Positions 25,928-33,436 of a stretch of 64,000 nt of DNA are shown here, one piece after another (within the stretch, counting starts at the first letter, position 1; every line of letters starts with the position of its first letter). The position numbers and the translations under genes were made by a program. Source of the DNA: Candidatus Marispirochaeta associata (GTDB lineage Bacteria > Spirochaetota > Spirochaetia > JC444 > Marispirochaetaceae); contig JWTM01000541.1 in NCBI GenBank assembly GCA_001749745.1, forward strand, positions 124,466 to 188,465, given 5' to 3'. Below the pieces are notes generated by a model that saw only the letters and a list, made by a program, of their open reading frames with translations, did no database searches and was not told the origin of the DNA.

Positions 25928-27411
25928 GCGCTCTCGTAGCGAATCCGCTCTTCATCGACACCCAGCTGGCTGAGTTTCCGGAGGGAGGCGTTGATCATCG
26001 GTTTCGGTCCGCACATGTAGATGATGTTCTGATTCAGGTCGAGCTTCTCCATTACATCGGTTACGAAGCCCTTCTCGCCGGACCAGCCGTCATCGAAGGC
26101 GACCACCTTGATGAACTCGAATTTGGCGTGCTGTTGCTCCAAGGCTTCCAGCTCCCGCCGATAGAGAAGCTCCTCCTCTTTGTTGACCCCGTAGATCAGT
26201 TTGACCTCATCGATATGCTCCTGCTCGACCGCATCTAGTATCAGCGGCAGGAAGGGGGGGATGCCGATTCCGCCGCCTACGAAAAGGGCTTTATGCCGCT
26301 CCTTGTCGATCACCAGCTCATCGCCTAAGGGACCCTCCAAGACGGTATGCATGCCCTCTTCGAACTGCTCGAAGATGATCTCCGTGCCGAAGCCGCCGGG
26401 AACGCGTTTGACTGTTACGCCGATCTCGCCGGAGGCGGCGTTGTAGCGGGAGACCGAGAAGGCTCGGAACATCTCCGGTTCCTCGCTGATGCGCACCAGA
26501 ATGAATTGTCCCGGCGCGAAGCGCAGATCCGGTGTATCCAGCCGAAAGATCAGCTCTTTTACGTCATCCTTGAGGTCGTTTATGCGGAGCAGGGTTGTTT
26601 CCAGGCGGATGCGGTTTCTGCCCGCACTCTTGTCGATCCGGTCGGCGATGAAGCGGGCGGTATTCTCGTTGGAGAGGGTCAGGATTCCGGCCGGGCAGTG
26701 CTCGACACAGGTGGAACATTTAAGGCAGTCCAGGCTGGCGAACTGGTTGTTCCCGTTGAACTCCTGATAGGGCGCGAGCTGCATGGGGCAGACCCGGGCG
26801 CATTTGCCGCATTTGTGGCACTGGTCGGGATCGGCGAGGGTCACCTTCTCGTCCGTGGAGCGGGTGACCTTGGCTTTCTGACCCAGACTGTAGGAGATTT
26901 TCTGCATGAATCCCATGGGACAGAAATTGCACCAGGTACGGGGGCTGATGAAGAGCCCCAATACGCCGCCTAATACTGTAACCATCAAATAGCTGCTCAC
27001 AAAGGCGAGGCCTATCTTATCCCAGAACATGGCCGTCCCGTAGAGGGAGGCTATCTTGACGAATTTGGAACCGAGCCGGAAGGTGAACCAGGAGAAGAAG
27101 AGCAGGGAGACGATTTTCCAGCGAAAGAGATTCGGTATCCTGCCGTTGCGGCTCAAGGGCAAGAGGAGCGAGTCGAAGAGGCTCCCGTGGGCGCAGATGT
27201 TGCCGCACCAGTAGCGTCCCTTGAAGAAGGAGGCCAGGATTAGACCGATGATCACCGGCACCACCAGTAGTCCCAGCTTGGGTTCCCACATTCCCCCCAG
27301 GGCTACTAAGAGGGTGAAAAAGAAGGCGTATTTGCGGATGATAGTGAAGGTGCGGGTCGCCCGGACATTATAACGCGGGTGCAGTACGGCTGGCTTGATC
27401 AAGGTCGTCAC
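25924..27411 (-). CDS. NapH-type membrane ferredoxin fused to a ferredoxin-NAD(P) reductase domain
   Basis: Fusion protein of 495 aa. Residues 20-190 have four or so membrane segments with WCGNIC and WCNFCPMG pairs, as in NapH/CcoG-type proteins. Two [4Fe-4S] motifs follow, CHKCGKCARVCP near 217-228 and CLKCSTCVEHCP near 247-258. The C-terminal part (about 285-495) is an FNR-type domain with RAFSVSRY (FAD), GGGIGIPPFLPL (NAD(P)H) and YMCGPKPM. I infer electron transfer between NAD(P)H and a membrane or periplasmic acceptor. The start is GTG with GGAG upstream. An AT-rich promoter region (27412-27480) lies upstream. Confidence 0.85.
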   Translation of the reverse strand: MTTLIKPAVLHPRYNVRATRTFTIIRKYAFFFTLLVALGGMWEPKLGLLVVPVIIGLILASFFKGRYWCGNICAHGSLFDSLLLPLSRNGRIPNLFRWKIVSLLFFSWFTFRLGSKFVKIASLYGTAMFWDKIGLAFVSSYLMVTVLGGVLGLFISPRTWCNFCPMGFMQKISYSLGQKAKVTRSTDEKVTLADPDQCHKCGKCARVCPMQLAPYQEFNGNNQFASLDCLKCSTCVEHCPAGILTLSNENTARFIADRIDKSAGRNRIRLETTLLRINDLKDDVKELIFRLDTPDLRFAPGQFILVRISEEPEMFRAFSVSRYNAASGEIGVTVKRVPGGFGTEIIFEQFEEGMHTVLEGPLGDELVIDKERHKALFVGGGIGIPPFLPLILDAVEQEHIDEVKLIYGVNKEEELLYRRELEALEQQHAKFEFIKVVAFDDGWSGEKGFVTDVMEKLDLNQNIIYMCGPKPMINASLRKLSQLGVDEERIRYESA

Positions 27412-27492
27412 TGGAAACTCCGAATATATTAAAAAGTATAAATATATAGAAGTTTATATATAAGATTGATTCCAATGTCAACCAGGGGCAGT

Positions 27493-28026
27493 TTATACCG
27501 CAAAGAGCTCCTGTTGCCGTAGGCCGTCGCTTTCCAGTTCAAGGAGCCGACGCTTGGCGGTCAAGCCGCCGGCGTAGCCGGTCAGCTCCCCGCCGGAGCC
27601 GATGATCCGGTGGCAGGGGATGAAGATCGAGAGGGCGTTGGCCCCGTTGGCGGAAGCCACGGCCCGAACCGCCGCGGGCTTACCGATTTTCTCGGCCACA
27701 TCGCGGTAGCTTGCGGTTTGACCGTAGCCGATCTTCTGAAGCGCTTCCCAGACACGGTTCTGAAATTCACTTCCCACCGGAAGCAGAGGAATATCGAACT
27801 CCTTGCGCTCGCCCCGGAAGTACTCCTCCAGCTCCGTTATCGCTTCGGCGATGACCGGCGACTCCTCATCTACGAAATCGGCCTGTAATCCCTCCCGGAT
27901 GCGCGTATCCACCGCTTCTCGCATGCGCCGGTAGCTCCAGTCGCAAAGACAGAGCTTTTCTCCGTAGGAACCCAGAACAAGTTCTCCTAAGGGGCTCTGA
28001 TAGGTTCCGGTAATTATATGCGCCAT
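27493..28026 (-). CDS. ogt: Methylated-DNA-protein-cysteine methyltransferase
   Basis: Protein of 177 aa that removes methyl groups from O6-methylguanine by transfer to its own Cys. The active-site motif IPCHRII is present, with FQNRVWEALQKIGYGQTASY and the Asn-containing GANALS segment before it. The N-terminal Ada-like domain (1-80) is normal. The start at 28026 has GGAG 7 nt upstream; a TTG at 28032 is less likely. No adaptive-response regulator domain is attached. Confidence 0.94.
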   Translation of the reverse strand: MAHIITGTYQSPLGELVLGSYGEKLCLCDWSYRRMREAVDTRIREGLQADFVDEESPVIAEAITELEEYFRGERKEFDIPLLPVGSEFQNRVWEALQKIGYGQTASYRDVAEKIGKPAAVRAVASANGANALSIFIPCHRIIGSGGELTGYAGGLTAKRRLLELESDGLRQQELFAV

Positions 28027-28141
28027 ATTCAATCTCCTCAGCTAATAGTATACACCGAAGCGGGCATTAATATGCTGAAAATAGTCGGAAATACATGGCT
28101 TCATAGATAGGCTAGCAGTAGTTTTGGAAGGGAGAATCTAT

Positions 28142-29074
28142 ATGGAAGAGATAACAATCGGAAGCGGGCGGTATCGCTATCGGGTCAATACGACCTGGGC
28201 GCAGCTCCCCCACGAACTGAGTTTCGGAACCACCCATGGCATCACGGAAGATGCGGCCGGGCGAATCTATATCCACCATACCGGATCGCCCAGCATGTTC
28301 ATCTTCGATGCTAGGGGAGGCTTTATCGATGCCTGGGGAGAGGAGTACGCCGGCGGCGCCCACGGGCTGCATCTGAACCGGGAGGGGACGGAGGAGTTCC
28401 TCTATCTCTCGGCCACCAGTCTCGGGTTTGTGGTTAAAACTACCTTAGAGGGTCGGGAGCTCCTGCGGATCGGTACGCCTCCCAGGTCGGATATCTACGA
28501 TGACGAACACCCCTTTGTTCCTACCGAAACGACCGTCGGGCCCGACGGAACGATCTATATCGCCGACGGTTACGGTCAGCCCTGGATTCATCGCTACACT
28601 CAAGCCGGGGAGTACCTGGACAGTTTCGGCGGCCTGGGGAGTGCCCCGGGACAGCTCGATAATCCCCACGGCATCAGCCTCGATACCAGGAGGAGCGAGC
28701 CCCGTATACTGGTTGCCGACCGCAAGAACGCGCGGCTCCACTACTTTTCCCTCGAAGGAGAGCCTTTGAATCAGGTCGAGGGTCTTCTCCGCTTTCCCTG
28801 TACCGCTATCCAACATGGCAGCGAACTCTATATCCCCGACCTCTTCAGTCGCCTGACTATCCTGGATGCCGAGGATACTCTCGTTACCCATCTGGCCGAC
28901 TGGCCCGGCTGCTGGGAACGGGAGGAGTGGCCGAATCTGCCTGAATCTGAATGGATTCCCGGCAAGGTGAGCTCTCCCCACGATCTGCACGTGGACGGAG
29001 CGGGGAATATTTACTTGGTGGAGTGGTTGAGCGAGGGGACCGGTAAGATAACGAAGTTCGAGAAACTGGAATAA
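28142..29074 (+). CDS. NHL-repeat/six-bladed beta-propeller protein
   Basis: Protein of 310 aa with repeated strand motifs of the NHL type (GITEDAAGRIYIHH, TVGPDGTIYIADGYGQ, HDLHVDGAGNIYLVEW). No signal peptide, so it is likely cytoplasmic. Such propellers include sugar lactonases and peptidyl-glycine lyase-like domains; the conserved metal ligands of a specific enzyme cannot be assigned here. The start at 28142 has GGGAGA 8 nt upstream. It stands alone between ogt and the convergent RNase D gene. Confidence 0.8.
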   Translation: MEEITIGSGRYRYRVNTTWAQLPHELSFGTTHGITEDAAGRIYIHHTGSPSMFIFDARGGFIDAWGEEYAGGAHGLHLNREGTEEFLYLSATSLGFVVKTTLEGRELLRIGTPPRSDIYDDEHPFVPTETTVGPDGTIYIADGYGQPWIHRYTQAGEYLDSFGGLGSAPGQLDNPHGISLDTRRSEPRILVADRKNARLHYFSLEGEPLNQVEGLLRFPCTAIQHGSELYIPDLFSRLTILDAEDTLVTHLADWPGCWEREEWPNLPESEWIPGKVSSPHDLHVDGAGNIYLVEWLSEGTGKITKFEKLE

Positions 29075-29101
29075 CCGCCTACCCGCTTGGTGAGGCGTGC
29101 C

Positions 29102-29950
29102 TTAGGTCGTTTTCTTTAGGCTCTCGATAATCTCGTTTCGTTTTCCGCCTTTCAGGGAACGATCGAAGCGGATCTCCTCCGGACGCATCCCCCCCCGGGC
29201 GAGTTCCATAAGCTCCTGATTGGGTATAACCCGATGGGGCGGCCAGTTTAGCTCCCGGGCGTGGCCGTCTCTAAGCTCGAAGAGCTCCTTCAAGCGTTGC
29301 TGCTCCTGCTTGTTCAGGTAGCGGTAGCCCTTCATCTTCTTGTGTCGCTGTCCCGGTTTCCGCAGGTAATCCCGATTCTGGACGATGATGTTCTGATGGA
29401 TAAACTCCTCCATCCGGCCGACCTCATAGACCCGTTTTAGGATCTCGTCTCGCAGCTGGTGCAGATGGAGGACATCCTCCAGGGCGTAATTGATTGCATC
29501 CTCGTCAATCGGGCGGCGGAGCCAGTTGTAGCGCTGAAACTTCGATTTATTGGACTTGGTTGCGATGCCGAGCAGCTCCCCGAGGACGCTGGCGTAATCC
29601 CTCTTCGGAAGGTCGAGAATGTCCGCGGCGGGGCGTAGATCGAGGACGGACTTGATAGTCATGTCGTAGCCGTTGACGATCAGCGAGATGTCGCTCGAGG
29701 CATCCCACATGATCTTCAGGATCTTGTCGTCCTCGAGCAGGCTTTTTACTGCACCGAGATCGGCTTTAAGAGGATCGATAATGAGCGGCTTCTCGCCGTC
29801 GTGAATCTGGATCAGGCAGAGCTTCTCGCCGTAGACATGCAGGTTGAACTCCCCTTCGAAATCAAGGGCGATGACCGCCCGGCCGTTCTGCTTGATTCTG
29901 TTGGCAAAGGCGCGGATCTCGTCGCCGGAGGATAAATTTTGGTAATTCAT
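29102..29950 (-). CDS. rnd: Ribonuclease D-like 3'-5' exonuclease
   Basis: Protein of 282 aa with a DEDDy exonuclease domain (about 10-190): ALDFEGE (D,E), IMWDASSDI (D) and INYALEDVLHL (Tyr and Asp). A C-terminal HRDC domain (about 215-280) is present, as in RNase D, which trims tRNA 3' ends. Only one HRDC domain is seen, compared with two in E. coli. The start at 29950 has GGGAGCA directly upstream; the longer frame to 29992 is not supported. Confidence 0.9.
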   Translation of the reverse strand: MNYQNLSSGDEIRAFANRIKQNGRAVIALDFEGEFNLHVYGEKLCLIQIHDGEKPLIIDPLKADLGAVKSLLEDDKILKIMWDASSDISLIVNGYDMTIKSVLDLRPAADILDLPKRDYASVLGELLGIATKSNKSKFQRYNWLRRPIDEDAINYALEDVLHLHQLRDEILKRVYEVGRMEEFIHQNIIVQNRDYLRKPGQRHKKMKGYRYLNKQEQQRLKELFELRDGHARELNWPPHRVIPNQELMELARGGMRPEEIRFDRSLKGGKRNEIIESLKKTT

Positions 29951-29996
29951 TGCTCCCACTATACACCCGCATGGGATGTGCGTGAAGCGCATCCGC

Positions 29997-30025
29997 TGGT
30001 CAGATTTATCGAGGCTTTGTATACT
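29997..30025 (+). promoter_or_regulatory. Sigma-70-type promoter with a near-leaderless start
   Basis: TGGTCA (29997-30002), 17-bp spacer, TATACT (30020-30025). The ATG at 30037 follows 11 nt later and has no Shine-Dalgarno sequence. Confidence 0.55.
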
Positions 30026-30036
30026 GAACGAAAATT

Positions 30037-30903
30037 ATGAATAGCCAGCGAACCACAACCCTCACGATCCTGCTCATATGTATCCTCATCGGTGCGGCGG
30101 CCGCCGCCCTGACCGGCATCCTCTCTTCCGGCGGACCGGGACCCTATGAATACAAATCCATCCGGGGAGAGACCCTTACCATCTACGGCAGCGGTATCTA
30201 TCGCCACATGACGGCGGACGTGGCGATTCAGGGCATTGCCCAGGACTGGATAACCCTCTTCCTGGCGATCCCGACCGCCCTTATCGGTCTGCTTCTGTTT
30301 CGGCGCGGAAGCGCGGCGGGTCATCTGCTGATGAGCGGCAGTCTCGGTTATCTGCTTCTAACCTATCTCTTCTATCTGACCATGGGGATGTATAACGAGC
30401 TCTTCCTGCTCTACGCGGCCCTCCTCGGCTGCACGTTCTTCGCCTTTCTGCTCTCTCTCCTCTCCTTCGGCGACCGGGAGCTCGAGATCTTAGCGAAACG
30501 GCCCCGTACGACCAAAGCCGTCGGGATCTTCCTGATCATCAACGCCTCGCTGATCGCCCTGCTCTGGCTGGGAACCGTTGTGCCGCCCCTGCTCGACGGG
30601 AGTCTCTATCCCGAGGGGCTCGACCACTATACGACCCTGATCGTCCAGGGCTTCGACCTAGGGCTGATGCTTCCCCTCGGCTTCGTAGCCGGGTTCATGT
30701 CGGTCCGAGGCCTCCCGTGGGGCCGCCTCTTCGCCGCCGTTTATGTGATCTTTCTGGCCCACCTGATGGTCGCCCTCACCTCGAAGATCCTCTTCATGGC
30801 CGCCGCCGGGATCAACGTGATTCCGGTCATCTTCATCATGCCCGCCCTGGCGCTGATCGCCTGGGGCTTTAGTCTTCGCCTTCTCTCGATTACGCGGAGC
30901 TAA
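30037..30903 (+). CDS. Integral membrane protein of unknown function
   Basis: Protein of 288 aa with about eight hydrophobic segments; residues 35-75 form an exposed loop after the first. I see no recognised family motif. A predicted promoter lies 11 nt upstream and no ribosome site is visible, so the mRNA may be leaderless. The 3' end overlaps the convergent AraC gene by 14 bp. Confidence 0.75.
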   Translation: MNSQRTTTLTILLICILIGAAAAALTGILSSGGPGPYEYKSIRGETLTIYGSGIYRHMTADVAIQGIAQDWITLFLAIPTALIGLLLFRRGSAAGHLLMSGSLGYLLLTYLFYLTMGMYNELFLLYAALLGCTFFAFLLSLLSFGDRELEILAKRPRTTKAVGIFLIINASLIALLWLGTVVPPLLDGSLYPEGLDHYTTLIVQGFDLGLMLPLGFVAGFMSVRGLPWGRLFAAVYVIFLAHLMVALTSKILFMAAAGINVIPVIFIMPALALIAWGFSLRLLSITRS

Positions 30904-31738
30904 CGGCGCGGAATTTTCCCGGACTGCAACCGGTCGTATGCTTAAAACTACGTTCAAAGTGGCTTACGCTCCCGAATCCAGAGGCGTAGCAGACCTCGGT
31001 TATCGGCATATCAGTGGTAATGAGGAGTCTTTTGGCTAAGCCGAGTCGGAGTTCTCTCAGGTAGGTTTGAAAGGAGAGTCCCAGGGCGCGGTGGAAACGC
31101 TCGCTATAGTAGTGGGGCGAGAGGTTGGCCTGGGCCGCCGCCTCTTCCAGACTGATCGGATTTCTGAAATTATACTGCAGGAAGAGGAGGCTCCCCATAA
31201 TCGCGCTATCCTTCAGCTTCCCCCCGTAGATGGAGCTGCGTTGTTCTAAGGGGACGGAACGGCGTAGCAGAGATAGGAGGATTCGTTCCGCGGCGTTGCG
31301 CACCATCAGAGCCGCGTGATCCTTCTGCCGGCGGAGCTCCTCCTCGATTAGTTCAAATTCCTGCTGGATCCGGCGAAATTGCTCAGCCGGGAGGAGTGTT
31401 TCGTAGCGCCGGGGAGAAGAAAACAGGCTCCGGCTTATCTCATCGCTCAAGAACTCGGCCTTAAAGATGAAATTGAAGAGCTGTATCGCCTTCGAATCCC
31501 GGGGAGTAATGGAGTGAAAATCGGCCGGGGTCAGCAGGAAGAGGGCCCCCGGACTCAGCCCCACTGAATCCCCGTTGAGACGATGTTCTCCCCGGCCCTC
31601 TACTATGAGGCTCAACTCGAAGAACTCATGCCAATGGAGCTTTAGATCTTGATCGATGGTATCGCGACTGAGTCGGCAATTAGCACTCTCATGAAAGTAG
31701 GATGAGTCGTTGAGTCGGTGCGGCTCCCGAAGGCTCAT
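30890..31738 (-). CDS. AraC-family transcriptional regulator
   Basis: Protein of 282 aa: an N-terminal cupin-like ligand domain (LHWHEFFELSLIVEGRGEHRLNG) and a C-terminal pair of helix-turn-helix motifs (PISLEEAAAQANLSPHYYSERF… and ITEVCYASGFGSVSHFERSFK). The start at 31738 is chosen because the extra N-terminus in the longer frame overlaps the divergent gene; it lacks a clear ribosome site, and ATG 31855 cannot be fully excluded. It is divergent from a PhyH gene and probably controls it, which is inference from position. Confidence 0.88.
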   Translation of the reverse strand: MSLREPHRLNDSSYFHESANCRLSRDTIDQDLKLHWHEFFELSLIVEGRGEHRLNGDSVGLSPGALFLLTPADFHSITPRDSKAIQLFNFIFKAEFLSDEISRSLFSSPRRYETLLPAEQFRRIQQEFELIEEELRRQKDHAALMVRNAAERILLSLLRRSVPLEQRSSIYGGKLKDSAIMGSLLFLQYNFRNPISLEEAAAQANLSPHYYSERFHRALGLSFQTYLRELRLGLAKRLLITTDMPITEVCYASGFGSVSHFERSFKHTTGCSPGKFRAVSSA

Positions 31739-31853
31739 GTGCGTAAAATCGTCAATTATCGGAAGAAATGCAAAGAATTCCGGATAATCCGCGCAGCCGC
31801 GGGAGCCCGGCAGAACTACCCTTGAGGTATCAACTTGCCGAAGGGAGGAAACC

Positions 31854-32594
31854 ATGGCGGCACGATTAGATCAGAAAGCAGTCAAGCAGTACTGGGACGA
31901 GGGCTATTATCTCTTCAAGGAGCCGGTCTTTTCGCCGGAGAAGCAGGCGAGGCTAAAGCAGATCTTCGAGGAGCATCTGGCCGACAAGGGAACAAAGCTC
32001 TCGGACGAGCTCAACACCCCCCATTTTCATGATGAGCGACTCTTGGAGTTTCTACTGGCCGAGGAGGTGCTCGATATCGTCGAACCCTTGATCGGACATA
32101 ACATCGGACTCTGGGCGAGTCACTTCATCAGCAAGGAGCCCTATACCGGGAGGGCGACCCCGTGGCACGAGGATTCGGCCTACTGGAAGGGACGACTCGA
32201 CAGTTACGAGAAGATCGTGACCCTCTGGCTCGCGATCGATCCGACGAACAGGGAGAACGGCTGTATGCGGGTTATTCCGGGGACCCACAAGAACGGTTTC
32301 TCCGAGTATGAGGCGGTGGATGCAACGGCAAACACCTTCGCCACCCAGATTAAGGATCAGATCGACGAGTCGGCGGCGGTCTACTTCGAGCTGAATCCGG
32401 GGGAGTGCTCACTCCACGACTCCCGCATCATCCACGGGGCCAAGGCGAACACCAGTCCCCAGCGGCGATGCGGTTACACCATGCGCTACTTCTCCACCGA
32501 GCTGAAGGTGAACCCCGAAGCCAATCCTCCGGGGTTCAAGATCTGGCTCGCCCGGGGTACGGATATCGCCGGAAACGAGTACGTGAATGCCTAG
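31854..32594 (+). CDS. Phytanoyl-CoA dioxygenase-family protein
   Basis: Fe(II)/2-oxoglutarate-dependent dioxygenase-like protein of 246 aa. The metal-binding facial triad appears as HED in TPWHEDSAYW and the distal His in RIIHGAKANTS, with an Arg soon after for 2-oxoglutarate (RRCGYTMRYFS). GGGAGG precedes the ATG. The family hydroxylates diverse small molecules; substrate is unknown. The AraC gene is divergent with about 115 bp between the starts. Confidence 0.88.
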   Translation: MAARLDQKAVKQYWDEGYYLFKEPVFSPEKQARLKQIFEEHLADKGTKLSDELNTPHFHDERLLEFLLAEEVLDIVEPLIGHNIGLWASHFISKEPYTGRATPWHEDSAYWKGRLDSYEKIVTLWLAIDPTNRENGCMRVIPGTHKNGFSEYEAVDATANTFATQIKDQIDESAAVYFELNPGECSLHDSRIIHGAKANTSPQRRCGYTMRYFSTELKVNPEANPPGFKIWLARGTDIAGNEYVNA

Positions 32595-32608
32595 ACCCGG
32601 CCCAGGGC

Positions 32609-33412
32609 TCAGTTAGCCGTCTCCAGGAGCCAGCGGCTCAACTCGGTCTCCCGGCCCTTCGCCTCATCGCCGTCGCCGGAGAACCTCCCGAGCGACTTCT
32701 CCGCCGCGATGCGGCCGTCGAGCATGAAGACCACCCGCTCGCTCATGGCGGCGACCTTGGGGTCGTGGGTGACGAGCATCACCGTGGTGCCGTCGGCGTG
32801 GATGCCGCGGATCAGCTCCATAATCTCAGCCGCCGACTTCGAATCGAGGGCGCCGGTAGGTTCGTCGCCGAAGAGGATCGCCGGGTTATTGATCAATGCC
32901 CGGCAGATCCCGACCCGCTGCAGCTGGCCGCCCGAGGCCTGGGTTATCCCGTGCCGGGCCAGGCTTCCGATACCGGTTCGTTCCATAAGCTCCTCCGCCC
33001 GGGTGCGTATCTTGCGGCGGCTCATGTTGCCGCGGAGATAGCCTGAGAGGAGAATATTGTCCAGCAGGTTTAGATCCTTCAAGAGGTGGATCTGCTGGAA
33101 GACGAAGCCCATCTCGTTCAGTCTCATACCGGCGAGCTCCTTCTCGCTCATCTCCGCCAACTCCCGCCCTAATATGCGGACGCTCCCGGAGCTGAAACGG
33201 TCCAGGCCGCAAAGGTTGTAGAGAAGGGTCGATTTCCCCGATCCCGAAGGTCCCATGACGGAGACAAACTCTCCCCGGGCGATCTTGAGGTCGATACCTT
33301 TCAGGATCTCGGTGCGCTCTCCATTGTTTCCCGCTTCTTCCCGGCCTCTGCTACCGTTACGGAACGAGCTGTAGGATTTAGTCAGATTCCTTGATTCTAG
33401 GATTTCGGTCAT
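32609..33412 (-). CDS. ABC transporter ATP-binding protein, MacB/LolD type
   Basis: ATPase of 267 aa with GPSGSGKST (Walker A, near 55), a Q-loop FVFQQIHLL, signature ASGGQLQRVGICRAL and Walker B ILFGDEPTGALD. These define the LolD/MacB subfamily that pairs with FtsX-type permeases. Residues 20-35 form an unusual charged insertion (GSRGREEAGNN), and the last 35 residues are variable. It is the last gene of a four-gene minus-strand operon after the FtsX-like permease, 24 bp away. Confidence 0.93.
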   Translation of the reverse strand: MTEILESRNLTKSYSSFRNGSRGREEAGNNGERTEILKGIDLKIARGEFVSVMGPSGSGKSTLLYNLCGLDRFSSGSVRILGRELAEMSEKELAGMRLNEMGFVFQQIHLLKDLNLLDNILLSGYLRGNMSRRKIRTRAEELMERTGIGSLARHGITQASGGQLQRVGICRALINNPAILFGDEPTGALDSKSAAEIMELIRGIHADGTTVMLVTHDPKVAAMSERVVFMLDGRIAAEKSLGRFSGDGDEAKGRETELSRWLLETAN

Positions 33413-33436
33413 TGCTTTACTCCTTATGATTAAGAA

